From: Chloroflexota bacterium
Lineage (GTDB): Bacteria; Chloroflexota; UBA6077
Length of the DNA: 9,142 bases
Reading direction: 5' to 3'
NCBI GenBank assembly: GCA_021788565.1
Contig: JAJYKO010000154.1
Coordinates: 1 to 9,142 of the forward strand
Below are positions 1 to 6,197 of this stretch, piece after piece. Under the pieces are notes generated by a model that was not told where the DNA came from, searched no databases, and saw only the letters and a program-made list of their open reading frames with translations. The position numbers and the translations under genes were made by a program. Numbering within the stretch: position 1 is the stretch's first letter; the number at the start of each line of letters is the position of its first letter.

Positions 1-699
1 ACAATGACCTCCTTTGTATACAGCGGCCTGGCGGCACGGCCCCTCTGGAACTCGGCCATCCTGACCCCGCGGTTTCTGGCTTCGGCTTTCGCCTCGGGCC
101 CGGCCCTGCTGATCATTCTGGCCGTCGTCGTGAGAAAATTCGCCGGGTTCGACGTGGGCGGTAAGGCCATCCAGAAACTGGCCACGATAGTGACCTACGC
201 TACCATCACCAACCTGTTTCTCGTCGTTGCGGAGCTGTTCTCCGTGGTGTTCACCAACGTCGGGAGCCACATGGAATCCTTCCAGTATCTCTACTTCGGT
301 CTGGATGGAAAAGATGGGCTCGTCCCATTCACCTGGGTATCCACCCTCCTCTCCGTGGTTGCTATAATCATGTTGGTGAACCCCGCGACGCGCCGCAACG
401 AGAGGAGTTTGCTGGTTGCGTGCACTGCCGTCTACTTCTCCATGTGGATCGATAAGGGACTCTGCCTGGTGGTTGGGGGATTCATCCCTTCGCCCCTCGG
501 AGACGTCACAGAATATCTGCCGACGGTGGCGGAGCTATTGATTGCCGCTGCCATCTACGCGACGGCAGCACTGATCCTGACGGTTCTATACAAGATCACC
601 ATAGCTGTGAAGGAAGAGGAGGTTACGCCTAGCGCGTTCACTAGTGGCCTGCCGGAGGCCAACGGCCGGTTTGTGGTCGAGGTCGGTGCTGGTAAGTGA
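1..699 (+). CDS. dsrP: NrfD-family integral membrane subunit, probable DsrP (5' end outside window)
   Basis: This is the C-terminal part of a polytopic quinone-interacting membrane protein. The frame is open from the first base, so the ATG at 4 is probably an internal Met. About five hydrophobic segments are visible, at residues 25-43, 59-84, 109-125, 135-158 and 173-198 counted from that Met, as expected for the second half of a ten-helix NrfD/HmcC/DsrP protein. The stretch around PRFLASAFASGPALL and the helix containing VAELFSV (Glu77) are typical of NrfD family members. The charged C-terminal tail is probably cytoplasmic. In the DsrMKJOP complex DsrP exchanges electrons between menaquinone and the periplasmic DsrJ/DsrO subunits. 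The dsrC gene starts 36 bp downstream with its own Shine-Dalgarno, which favours DsrP over other NrfD homologues such as HmcC or QrcD. The family call is firm; the DsrP assignment rests on context. Confidence 0.8.
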   Translation, partial: TMTSFVYSGLAARPLWNSAILTPRFLASAFASGPALLIILAVVVRKFAGFDVGGKAIQKLATIVTYATITNLFLVVAELFSVVFTNVGSHMESFQYLYFGLDGKDGLVPFTWVSTLLSVVAIIMLVNPATRRNERSLLVACTAVYFSMWIDKGLCLVVGGFIPSPLGDVTEYLPTVAELLIAAAIYATAALILTVLYKITIAVKEEEVTPSAFTSGLPEANGRFVVEVGAGK

Positions 700-735
700 G
701 TTAACCTGTTCGGATTCAAGATTAGGAGGTGCGAG

Positions 736-1053
736 ATGCCAATTGTAACTTTGCGGGGGCGAGACTTCGACGTCGATGAAGATGGGTTCCTGCAGGATCC
801 GTCCATCTGGAACGAGGACGTGGCTACCTGCTTCGCGGACACCGAGGAGATCCCTGAGCTCAGCGAGGACCACTGGAAGGTCATCAACTACCTGCATAAC
901 TACTATACCCAGTTCGGCATAGCCCCAATGGTCAGAAAGGTTTGCAAGGACACAGGTTTTGATCTAAAATACATCTACAAGCTGTTTCCCTCCGGGCCCG
1001 CCAAGGGCGCCTGCAAGATCGCGGGACTCCCAAAGCCTACCGGCTGCGTGTAG
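736..1053 (+). CDS. dsrC: DsrC, sulfur-carrier partner of dissimilatory sulfite reductase
   Basis: This is a full-length 105-residue DsrC/TusE-family protein. It has the N-terminal DEDGFL motif (residues 14-19), a Trp at 25, the SEDHWKVINYLH helix (43-54) and a C-terminal arm GACKIAGLPKPTGCV carrying Cys93 and the penultimate Cys104 in a CX10C arrangement. Having both cysteines separates true DsrC from TusE-type tRNA-thiolation proteins, which keep only the penultimate Cys. In sulfate reducers DsrC takes sulfite-derived sulfur from DsrAB as a trisulfide between these two cysteines, and the DsrMKJOP complex then reduces it. The protein is cytoplasmic and has no signal peptide. The start is supported by AGGAGG at 724-729, six bases before the ATG. 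It sits between the dsrP-like gene and a ferredoxin on the same strand with gaps of 36 and 39 bp, consistent with one operon. The family call is near certain; the direction of the pathway is not shown by this protein alone. Confidence 0.96.
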   Translation: MPIVTLRGRDFDVDEDGFLQDPSIWNEDVATCFADTEEIPELSEDHWKVINYLHNYYTQFGIAPMVRKVCKDTGFDLKYIYKLFPSGPAKGACKIAGLPKPTGCV

Positions 1054-1092
1054 GGCATACAGACTCTTTAGCGAAAGGCCAGGAAACCAGGG

Positions 1093-1281
1093 GTGTACGT
1101 CATCACTATCGATGAGGATAAGTGCGAGGGTTGCGGCGACTGCGTCAACACCTGCCCTGTGGAGTTGTTTACGGTTGAAAACAACAAGGCACAGGTTTCC
1201 GGCGACCCGGACGACTGTCTCGGCTGTGAGAGCTGCGTCAGTGTCTGCTCCAACGGGAGCATCACTCTGCAGGAAATGTAA
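1093..1281 (+). CDS. Small 2[4Fe-4S] ferredoxin of the dsr operon
   Basis: This 62-residue protein is almost entirely a bacterial-type dicluster ferredoxin. The first motif is C11-x2-C14-x2-C17-x3-C21-P and the second C42-x2-C45-x2-C48-x3-C52, giving eight Cys ligands for two low-potential [4Fe-4S] clusters. The second motif is followed by Ser rather than the usual Pro. I see no signal peptide, so it should be cytoplasmic. The start is a GTG, chosen because the protein begins directly with the YVITIDEDKC strand typical of such ferredoxins and because an AGGA at 1081-1084 lies eight bases upstream; no better in-frame start is seen. It follows dsrC by 39 bp and is the last gene before a strong terminator-like hairpin. 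A natural inference is that it carries electrons to or from DsrAB or another cytoplasmic sulfur-pathway enzyme, but its partner cannot be read from the sequence. Confidence 0.93.
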   Translation: MYVITIDEDKCEGCGDCVNTCPVELFTVENNKAQVSGDPDDCLGCESCVSVCSNGSITLQEM

Positions 1282-1305
1282 ATCCCGCGGACAATGGACC
1301 AAGCG

Positions 1306-1335
1306 ACAGGGGCGGGCAAATCTGCTCGCCCCTGT
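1306..1335 (+). terminator. Strong hairpin closing the dsr operon
   Basis: A 13-bp stem, ACAGGGGCGGGCA (1306-1318) against TGCTCGCCCCTGT (1323-1335), closes a four-base AATC loop with a single G:T pair. It begins 25 bp after the ferredoxin stop. No U-tract follows (the next bases are GTGATTCG), so if it stops transcription it is not a canonical intrinsic terminator. It could also protect the 3' end of the dsr mRNA. Because the next gene converges on it, the hairpin could act in both directions. Confidence 0.7.
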
Positions 1336-1385
1336 GTGATTCGTGGGCGTCATCGATACTGGAGTCAGGGGCGTCCCCCGAACCC

Positions 1386-1419
1386 AGGAGCCTGGGTTGT
1401 CTCAACCCAGCCAGCTCCC
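1386..1419. repeat. Hairpin repeat, copy 1 (second copy at 9095-9129)
   Basis: This palindrome has an outer stem GGAGC (1387-1391) with GCTCC (1414-1418), an inner stem CTGGGTTG (1392-1399) with CAACCCAG (1403-1410), a TCT loop and a three-base CCA bulge on the 3' arm. The copy after dctP has the same two stems with a TCCT loop and a GCG bulge, so they differ by one indel and two substitutions, all in unpaired positions. The preceding bases AACCCAGG (1381-1388) can also pair with CCTGGGTT (1391-1398), giving an alternative fold in this copy only. It is probably a dispersed REP-like intergenic element. Confidence 0.75.
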
Positions 1420-1485
1420 AGCGTCACAAGACACCGGATCGTCTGCGATGCAGTGTTAGTGGTGCATCCGGCGAGTTCATGGCAT

Positions 1486-1580
1486 CTTGTAGCCGCGCCC
1501 TTCATGGGCGCGCGTGGCCTCGTTGGTTCGCGACCGTCTGCCGCCACGAGGACGCGCAGCCTAAAGGCTGCGGCTACAAG
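1486..1580. repeat. 95-bp branched (cloverleaf-like) palindrome
   Basis: A perfect 11-bp outer inverted repeat, CTTGTAGCCGC (1486-1496) with GCGGCTACAAG (1570-1580), encloses three smaller hairpins. The left one is CGCGCCC (1494-1500) with GGGCGCG (1506-1512). The right one is CGCAGCC (1555-1561), loop TAAA, GGCTGCG (1566-1572). The middle one pairs GCGT (1512-1515) and CCTCGT (1518-1523) with ACGAGG (1546-1551) and ACGC (1552-1555). The ends of the small hairpins overlap the outer stem, so the folds compete. This layout is like non-autonomous palindromic repeats or bacterial MITE-like elements; I see no target-site duplication and no ORF inside it. Confidence 0.7.
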
Positions 1581-1608
1581 CGTGATGGCGATTTGCTGGA
1601 TGCACCAG

Positions 1609-3207
1609 TTAGGGCGCCGGTACCTGGGTAACGGCCGTGCCCCACCCGTTCGAGTACTTGGCATACTCACCGAGTACCCAGACCTTGCCAGTGTTCGACG
1701 GGTCTGGCGCCGCGGCTCCGTAGTCTCCCCACCGACTGCTAAGTGTGTAGCCGCTGACGCCTCCGGCGTAGCTGGTGGCGTTGCCTGTGCTATCGATGTA
1801 GAACGCCGAGGCCGTCTGCGCCGAACCTGATCCACTTACCTCCACGCCAACCGCACCGCTGCTTGTGGCCGCCACCGCAGGGTAGTAGTACGCGACGGTT
1901 GGGCTGGTGATCGCCTTCGTCGTGGCGCCGTAGGTTGGAGACCCGTCGGACGATCCAGGCGTGATGGCGTACCACTGTGCGTTGGCGTAAGGGTTGGGTG
2001 CGGCATTGGTAGCGCCAGTGGTGTTCGCGGTGTATATCACGCCGTTCGCGTCCATGGTTGCGCCCAGTAGCCGGTCGTCGCCAGTGTCGATCTTCCTCGC
2101 TCTGTGACCCGGTTGGGGGGCATCTGCCGGTAGGGTGTATGGCGCGACGTCGACTGAAGCGGAGCCGCTGAGTTTGCCTGAAGAATCTATCGACCGCACC
2201 ACTAGCTGCGAGCCGGTGGACCATAGTGCGTTCACGAAGTACATCGGTGTGGTTGACGAAGAAGTGGCGAACGGCTGATTCGCGGGCTGTACCGTAAAGG
2301 CAGTACTCCCGTCGGGATTCAGCAGGTCCGGGTAGCTTGTGGAAGTCGCCGTGCACGTGCCACTAGTGCAATATACGGATTTCTTTGGAATGGCCAGGAT
2401 TCGCGCGTATTGGAAGGTGTTGTTGCTGAAGGTGAACTGGTTTGATGTGATGTAGATGTAGTTGGCGTCCATGCCAAGACCTGGGAAGTCTGCCCAGGCC
2501 GCCGAACCGTCGGAACCCGTCACCGCGGGGATCGAGAAGGTCGTCCAGACTGTTGGCGGGTCGGAGGTGTCAGATACCGCTAATTGATAGTAGGAAGTCT
2601 TGTTAGCACCGTTCTGCGAGACGGCCAGCAGGACGAAACGTTTGTTGTAGGCATCGTACAGCGCCCGTGGGTCGAAGACAGAATCGGTCGTGTTAAACAG
2701 GTCTTTGGAACTGAACATGACCAACGTGTTCAGAGCGAACGGATTCGTTGTCGTTGGTTTGGAGTATATCCCGAGTGCTTCGTTCAACGCCACTAGGATC
2801 GAGTTTGGTCCCACCGCAAGGCCCGCGTCCGGCGGATTCCACCCGCCGGTCTGGGTGAAGTCCAGCGTTGGAAAGGTCGGTGCCGGCCCGCTAGTGATCG
2901 TCCCAGATCCCGGCTTGTGACCCTTGGAGGCCGCGGCCTGGTTGGCTGCGGCCTTCAGCTGTCCGAAGGAGTTCGCGTCCACCGGGTATAGCTGTGGAAT
3001 CTCGCGCACCTGCTGGGGCGTGTCTCCCTTGATCGGCGGAAGCTGCCGCAAGTCCACCCTCTTGCCAGCGGCAGTGGGGCCGGGCACGCCGCGTGTTTGC
3101 GACGCGGCCGTCACCTGCGTCGCCGGCAGGCCGATTTGGGTCATGGCGAGAATCGCTATCGCCATCGCGGCAACGGCTACGTTTCTGGACCGGTTGGGTG
3201 CTTTCAT
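1609..3207 (-). CDS. Secreted protein of probable beta-propeller fold, function unknown
   Basis: This 532-residue protein starts with a short basic stretch and a hydrophobic segment (about residues 9-34), a Sec-type signal peptide probably cleaved near VTAA-S (35-36). A linker rich in Ala, Gln and Pro (about 37-110) follows. The mature part has motifs repeated in many secreted propeller-like proteins: DAGLAVGPNSILVALN (127-142), FDPRALYDAYNKRFVLLAVS (178-197), FPGLGMDANYIYITSN (241-256), YYPAVAATSSGAVGV (441-455) and SRWGDYGAAAPDP (491-503) with VWVLGEYAK near the end. Cys280 and Cys285 (CTSGTC) could form a disulfide. No catalytic residues, anchor or sorting signal are evident. The ATG at 3207 is preferred to the GTG two codons upstream because GGAGG lies five bases before it. 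It follows the DUF4129 gene by 127 bp on the same strand, so it may be read from the same or its own promoter. The fold is an inference; the substrate or ligand is unknown. Confidence 0.85.
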   Translation of the reverse strand: MKAPNRSRNVAVAAMAIAILAMTQIGLPATQVTAASQTRGVPGPTAAGKRVDLRQLPPIKGDTPQQVREIPQLYPVDANSFGQLKAAANQAAASKGHKPGSGTITSGPAPTFPTLDFTQTGGWNPPDAGLAVGPNSILVALNEALGIYSKPTTTNPFALNTLVMFSSKDLFNTTDSVFDPRALYDAYNKRFVLLAVSQNGANKTSYYQLAVSDTSDPPTVWTTFSIPAVTGSDGSAAWADFPGLGMDANYIYITSNQFTFSNNTFQYARILAIPKKSVYCTSGTCTATSTSYPDLLNPDGSTAFTVQPANQPFATSSSTTPMYFVNALWSTGSQLVVRSIDSSGKLSGSASVDVAPYTLPADAPQPGHRARKIDTGDDRLLGATMDANGVIYTANTTGATNAAPNPYANAQWYAITPGSSDGSPTYGATTKAITSPTVAYYYPAVAATSSGAVGVEVSGSGSAQTASAFYIDSTGNATSYAGGVSGYTLSSRWGDYGAAAPDPSNTGKVWVLGEYAKYSNGWGTAVTQVPAP

Positions 3208-3212
3208 CGTCA

Positions 3213-3217
3213 CCTCC
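3213..3217 (-). promoter_or_regulatory. Ribosome binding site fixing the start of the secreted protein
   Basis: GGAGG on the - strand sits five bases before the ATG at 3207 and directly overlaps the GTG at 3213, so it supports the ATG and argues against the longer frame. Confidence 0.75.
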
Positions 3218-3334
3218 GGGACTCAAAGTCAGCCTGGATTAGTGGTAGAGGCACTACTTTATACCTGCCGGCTTTCTGTTTCATGGATTCCGCCGGCTCG
3301 TCGACCATTAAAGATTTGTAATGAACGAGTCTCT

Positions 3335-4753
3335 TCATTTGCTGTGACCCGCGGCGACGATGCTGGCCCACGCCGCCATTACCCGCTCAAGCTCGGTATC
3401 AGGAAGGATGACCGCTCCGTAGCGGGCGTGAAGGTAGCTCTCCGTGATAGAGCGGAATTCGTCTTCCAGGCCTGGCCAGCGAGAGGTAAGGGTCGCCAGG
3501 TATTCCCGTGGAGTCGCCCAGGGTACCCGCTCCTGCCCCCTGCGCGCGCCCCAGTCCAGCAGCCGCCCGTACACCTCCCGCACGGTCGACGCCCTTTCCG
3601 TCGACACCACGAGATGCCGTGCCCACGCCGAGAGCGCGGGGATCCATCTCATCAGCATTTCCAACAGCCACAGCAGGAGCCCCCGCAGTGCCCGAAGCGG
3701 GCTCCAGGGGAGCCGCTCGCGGCGGTAGCCGCTCTTCGGTCGGCGCTGGCGTCCCCACGTCCAGCTCTCTACCCACCGGTACACCGCGAGGAGGATGATC
3801 ACCATCCAACTCAGGTTAAAGACGACCCGCAGCGCGCCGCGTATCGAGTCTGGAAGGGTGAACAGGTTATCGGTGCCTGGTCCCGAAGTACCCGGCCCAG
3901 GGGGCGGAGTCGCCATCGGCTTGGGTGGCGCGTCGAGCCCCAGTAGATGGATGATCCAGCGCAATATCTCCAGCAGCAGTGGCAGCAGAACGCCGAAGTA
4001 CCAGTCCCGAACCCACCCGGCGAACTCCTCTAGCTGAGGCCCGAGCGCTACGGCGATGCCTATTCCAGCGATCACCAGCAGCAGCGCGACGGCGGTGGAT
4101 GAGCCCCTCCATCCCCTGTCTACGATGCCAGCCCGCTCCGCCTGAGCCGCCTCCAATCGGGCAGCCGCCATCGCGGCCATCCCTGCTAGCAGATACACCC
4201 CGACCGCAAGCGTGGATGCGGGGGTTTCGAGCGCGGAGAGCCACCCCGCGACTGCCAGGATCAGCAGCGCCACCGTCCCCCAGGCGAAGCGTGAGACCAA
4301 CCCCTGGAAGGCGACCTCGCCGCGAGCCAGCCGTGCACCGCGCCACCAGAGGATAACCCCGAGCAGCATCAGCCACAGGATCGGCGGAAGCGTGGTGGCG
4401 GCACGTATCGCGTCGTCGGGGATCGAGGAAAGCCACGACGGATCCAGCAACGGCCGGCCGCGGTACAGCTCCCACCAGGCCACAGCAGCGATGGAGGCAG
4501 CCGCGCCCACCAGGTTGGCCAGCGTTGCCACCAGCATCATGGCGAACCCGAAGCCTCGCCTCCGGCCCTTGCTTGTAGTCCCTTCAGGGGAGTAGAGCGG
4601 GCTCAGGAGGAGCGCGACGACCAGGGCGGCCCCGTAGGGAGCCAGCACCACTGGCGTGAACTCCAGCCCCGGATTGGTGATGCCGGTCACCGCCCGAACC
4701 ACCAGGTAAATCCAGGCGCACTCGCTGAGCCAGACTCCTATCACCGTCAGCAT
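3335..4753 (-). CDS. Polytopic membrane protein with C-terminal DUF4129 domain, no transglutaminase
   Basis: This 472-residue protein has about nine to ten hydrophobic segments (for example 1-24, 33-53, 68-93, 121-137, 155-174, 180-199, 219-237, 252-272, 307-327 and 356-376). A Pro/Gly-rich linker sits near 276-293. The soluble C-terminal domain (about 388-463) fits DUF4129: TVREVYGRLLDWGARRG, then TPREYLATL, then a helix with SYLHARYG. DUF4129 usually ends TgpA-like proteins, where an N-terminal membrane part is followed by a transglutaminase domain. Here the only cysteine is Cys12, so there is no Cys-His-Asp triad and the catalytic module is absent. It lies downstream of DUF58 and MoxR genes on the same strand, the usual company of DUF4129, and probably acts at the cell envelope with them. 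The upstream DUF58 gene ends 121 bp away with a palindrome in the gap. The start ATG has only a weak purine-rich sequence before it. Domain call confident, function unknown. Confidence 0.88.
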   Translation of the reverse strand: MLTVIGVWLSECAWIYLVVRAVTGITNPGLEFTPVVLAPYGAALVVALLLSPLYSPEGTTSKGRRRGFGFAMMLVATLANLVGAAASIAAVAWWELYRGRPLLDPSWLSSIPDDAIRAATTLPPILWLMLLGVILWWRGARLARGEVAFQGLVSRFAWGTVALLILAVAGWLSALETPASTLAVGVYLLAGMAAMAAARLEAAQAERAGIVDRGWRGSSTAVALLLVIAGIGIAVALGPQLEEFAGWVRDWYFGVLLPLLLEILRWIIHLLGLDAPPKPMATPPPGPGTSGPGTDNLFTLPDSIRGALRVVFNLSWMVIILLAVYRWVESWTWGRQRRPKSGYRRERLPWSPLRALRGLLLWLLEMLMRWIPALSAWARHLVVSTERASTVREVYGRLLDWGARRGQERVPWATPREYLATLTSRWPGLEDEFRSITESYLHARYGAVILPDTELERVMAAWASIVAAGHSK

Positions 4754-4798
4754 TCTCTGCCTACTCTAACGCCCAGCAACCTGCTGGCTGATGCGGAT

Positions 4799-4867
4799 TG
4801 TCATGCTGAGCGAAGCGAAGCATCTCCACATGGTCGGAGAGATCCTTCGCTGGCGCTCAGGATGACA
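4799..4867. repeat. 69-bp palindromic repeat of the TGTCATnCTGAGCG type
   Basis: The ends TGTCATGCTGAGCG (4799-4812) and CGCTCAGGATGACA (4854-4867) are inverted repeats with one mismatch. Inside them GAAGCGAAGCATCTC can pair imperfectly with GAGAGATCCTTCGC, leaving a loop around CACATGGTCG. Palindromes of this design (variants of TGTCATTCTGAGCGAAGCGAAG) are dispersed in many Chloroflexota and some other genomes. This copy sits between the DUF58 and DUF4129 genes, where it would be transcribed within the operon. Its right end is eight bases from the DUF58 stop. Confidence 0.8.
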
Positions 4868-4874
4868 GCTCAAG

Positions 4875-6062
4875 TCAACGCTGCCGTGGTGCACCAGTCA
4901 CCGCAGCAGCCTGTCCTTCATTGCCGTCTCCCCCGCCCTCCGCCCGAACCACCGTTGCCCGATGCCCCGTGTCTAAAAGACCCTGTACCGTTCCTGCGTA
5001 GGCATCGACCGCGTCACCCGCCACGAGGATGGTGCTGGAGCCCCACGGGAGCCGATCGATGGTCTCGGGCAGGTACCGCGCCGTGGGGACGCACGACACG
5101 GCTTCCACCCCTGCCAGGGCCTCCAGGACGACGGCCAACTGCTCGGCCGACCTCCCCGGCGGTATCTCCATGGGCAACTTGCTATCGGAAGAGCCGCCGT
5201 TGACATAAAGGCCAACCGGTAGCCTGCGCTCAGAGAGGGCGTGCGCCAGCGACGCCGTTATGCTGACGGCGTGCTCGAAGGCTTCCTCCGATTTGAAGCT
5301 ATCGGTTGCCAGGAAAAGGGCGATCTGCACGGTCGTCGTCGGCTCGTGCAGCTTCACCTGCAGCTGCTGTCGTCTTGCCGTCGCCTTCCAGTGGATTCGA
5401 CGGAGGGAGTCCTCTGGCCGGTACTCCCGGACCCCGACCATTCGGGACGGGTCCTCGAAAATCCACCGCTCTGCCCTCGTCTCGCCCAGGGGAAAGCCCG
5501 CCGGAAGATCGATCTGGTCTATCGGGATCAGCCGCGGATAGACCACCAGCTTCTCCTCGTTCGGAACTGTGTTGGACTGAGGGAAGAAGCCAAATGGGTC
5601 GCCGCTGGTGATCTTCGCCGGACCCAGCCGGAAGACCCCGCGTCTGCGGCAGAGGATTCGGTACTGCCAGTCAATCCGTTCGTGCCACGACACGGAGCCT
5701 GCCATCCCAAGGGCACCTTCCGAGAGAACCGCCTCTTCCGGCTCCATGATAGAGACGGATGTTGCCGGCCACGATACTCGCTCTTGCACCTCCACCCAGG
5801 GCAGCGGAAGCAGCTTGCGGTTCGTCAGCCGCGCCGTGAAGAGGAGTTCGTCTCCTGGAAAAGCCCGCTCCGGACTGAACTGCCTGCTGTATTGGAGGGC
5901 GCGCAGGGCATTGCGGCTCCAGTACCTCGTGAGCAGCAGCGTGCCCAGCAGGATGATTGCTAGCGCCACTGTGGATAGCTGCTGCCGGTAGGCGCCGATC
6001 AATGCGGCCGAAACCAGCAGCAGCGGGGCGAGGCGATCGTAGATGCGGTCAGTGTTGCTCAT
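4875..6062 (-). CDS. DUF58 domain protein
   Basis: This protein of about 395 residues has two N-terminal hydrophobic segments (about 11-25 and 29-47), then a beta-rich region (about 60-155) and the DUF58 signature VREYRPEDSLRRIHWKATAR (211-230), followed by a vWA-like region to about 372. The family is membrane-associated and is nearly always encoded next to a MoxR ATPase, as here. It is thought to be a client or partner of the ATPase in metal-dependent or envelope-related assembly, but the exact role is unknown. The start at 6062 is preferred over a start at 6131: the extra 23 residues are Pro/Cys-rich and unlike the family, they would run into the palindrome at 6122-6164, and an AGG lies four bases before the inner ATG. 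The extreme C-terminus (about 374-395) is Gly/Ala-rich and looks disordered. The family call is strong. Confidence 0.92.
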   Translation of the reverse strand: MSNTDRIYDRLAPLLLVSAALIGAYRQQLSTVALAIILLGTLLLTRYWSRNALRALQYSRQFSPERAFPGDELLFTARLTNRKLLPLPWVEVQERVSWPATSVSIMEPEEAVLSEGALGMAGSVSWHERIDWQYRILCRRRGVFRLGPAKITSGDPFGFFPQSNTVPNEEKLVVYPRLIPIDQIDLPAGFPLGETRAERWIFEDPSRMVGVREYRPEDSLRRIHWKATARRQQLQVKLHEPTTTVQIALFLATDSFKSEEAFEHAVSITASLAHALSERRLPVGLYVNGGSSDSKLPMEIPPGRSAEQLAVVLEALAGVEAVSCVPTARYLPETIDRLPWGSSTILVAGDAVDAYAGTVQGLLDTGHRATVVRAEGGGDGNEGQAAAVTGAPRQR

Positions 6063-6121
6063 CGGACCTGGAATGCTTGAAGCTAGGCACGTAGCCGTAG
6101 GTCCGCCGGTACAGGGGCGGG

Positions 6122-6164
6122 GCCAGGGCACTGAACGCGAGCGAGCGCAGCGTTCAGGCCTGGC
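6122..6164. repeat. Palindrome between the MoxR and DUF58 genes
   Basis: CTGAACGC (6131-6138) pairs with GCGTTCAG (6150-6157) over the loop GAGCGAGCGCA. An outer stem GCCAGG (6122-6127) with CCTGGC (6159-6164) is separated from the inner one by three bases on one side and one on the other. It lies 33 bp after the MoxR stop and 60 bp before the DUF58 start. The GAGCGAGCG core recalls the GAGCGAAGCG of the other palindrome in this operon, but the arms differ. It may be an mRNA-processing or stability element or another dispersed repeat. Confidence 0.6.
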
Positions 6165-6197
6165 GGGCTGAACATGTTGTTCTTATGGATACCTTGC

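Larger units (their letters stand above)
1282..1608. other. Convergent intergenic region rich in palindromes, no gene seen
   Basis: This 327-bp stretch lies between the end of the ferredoxin gene (+) and the end of the secreted-protein gene (-). It holds the dsr terminator hairpin, one copy of a 35-bp hairpin repeat (1386-1419) and a 95-bp branched palindrome (1486-1580), with roughly 65 bp of unremarkable sequence between the last two. An open frame that crosses it on the + strand is rich in Arg and Ala, has no recognisable domain and runs into the opposite gene, so I do not accept it as coding. Confidence 0.7.

Noticed and set aside
1294..1830. A 178-codon open frame on the + strand through the hairpin region
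   Set aside because: It runs across a terminator hairpin and two palindromes and then into the opposite gene, with no family resemblance.
3267..3297. GCCGGC repeated around a 19-base spacer in the gap before the secreted-protein gene
   Set aside because: GCCGGC is self-complementary and common in G+C-rich DNA; a six-bp stem with a long loop and no U-tract is too weak to call a terminator.
2924..3946. A 340-codon open frame on the + strand across the start of the secreted protein and the end of the DUF4129 gene
   Set aside because: It is antisense to two well-supported genes, has no domain, is rich in Arg and Pro in its second half, and is explained by the high G+C content.
5241..5963. A 240-codon open frame on the + strand inside the DUF58 gene
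   Set aside because: It is fully antisense to a conserved gene and its composition is that of a shadow frame.
6063..6131. Upstream extension of the DUF58 frame
   Set aside because: The extra residues are Pro/Cys-rich and would run into a palindrome; the inner ATG gives the usual N-terminus with two membrane segments.
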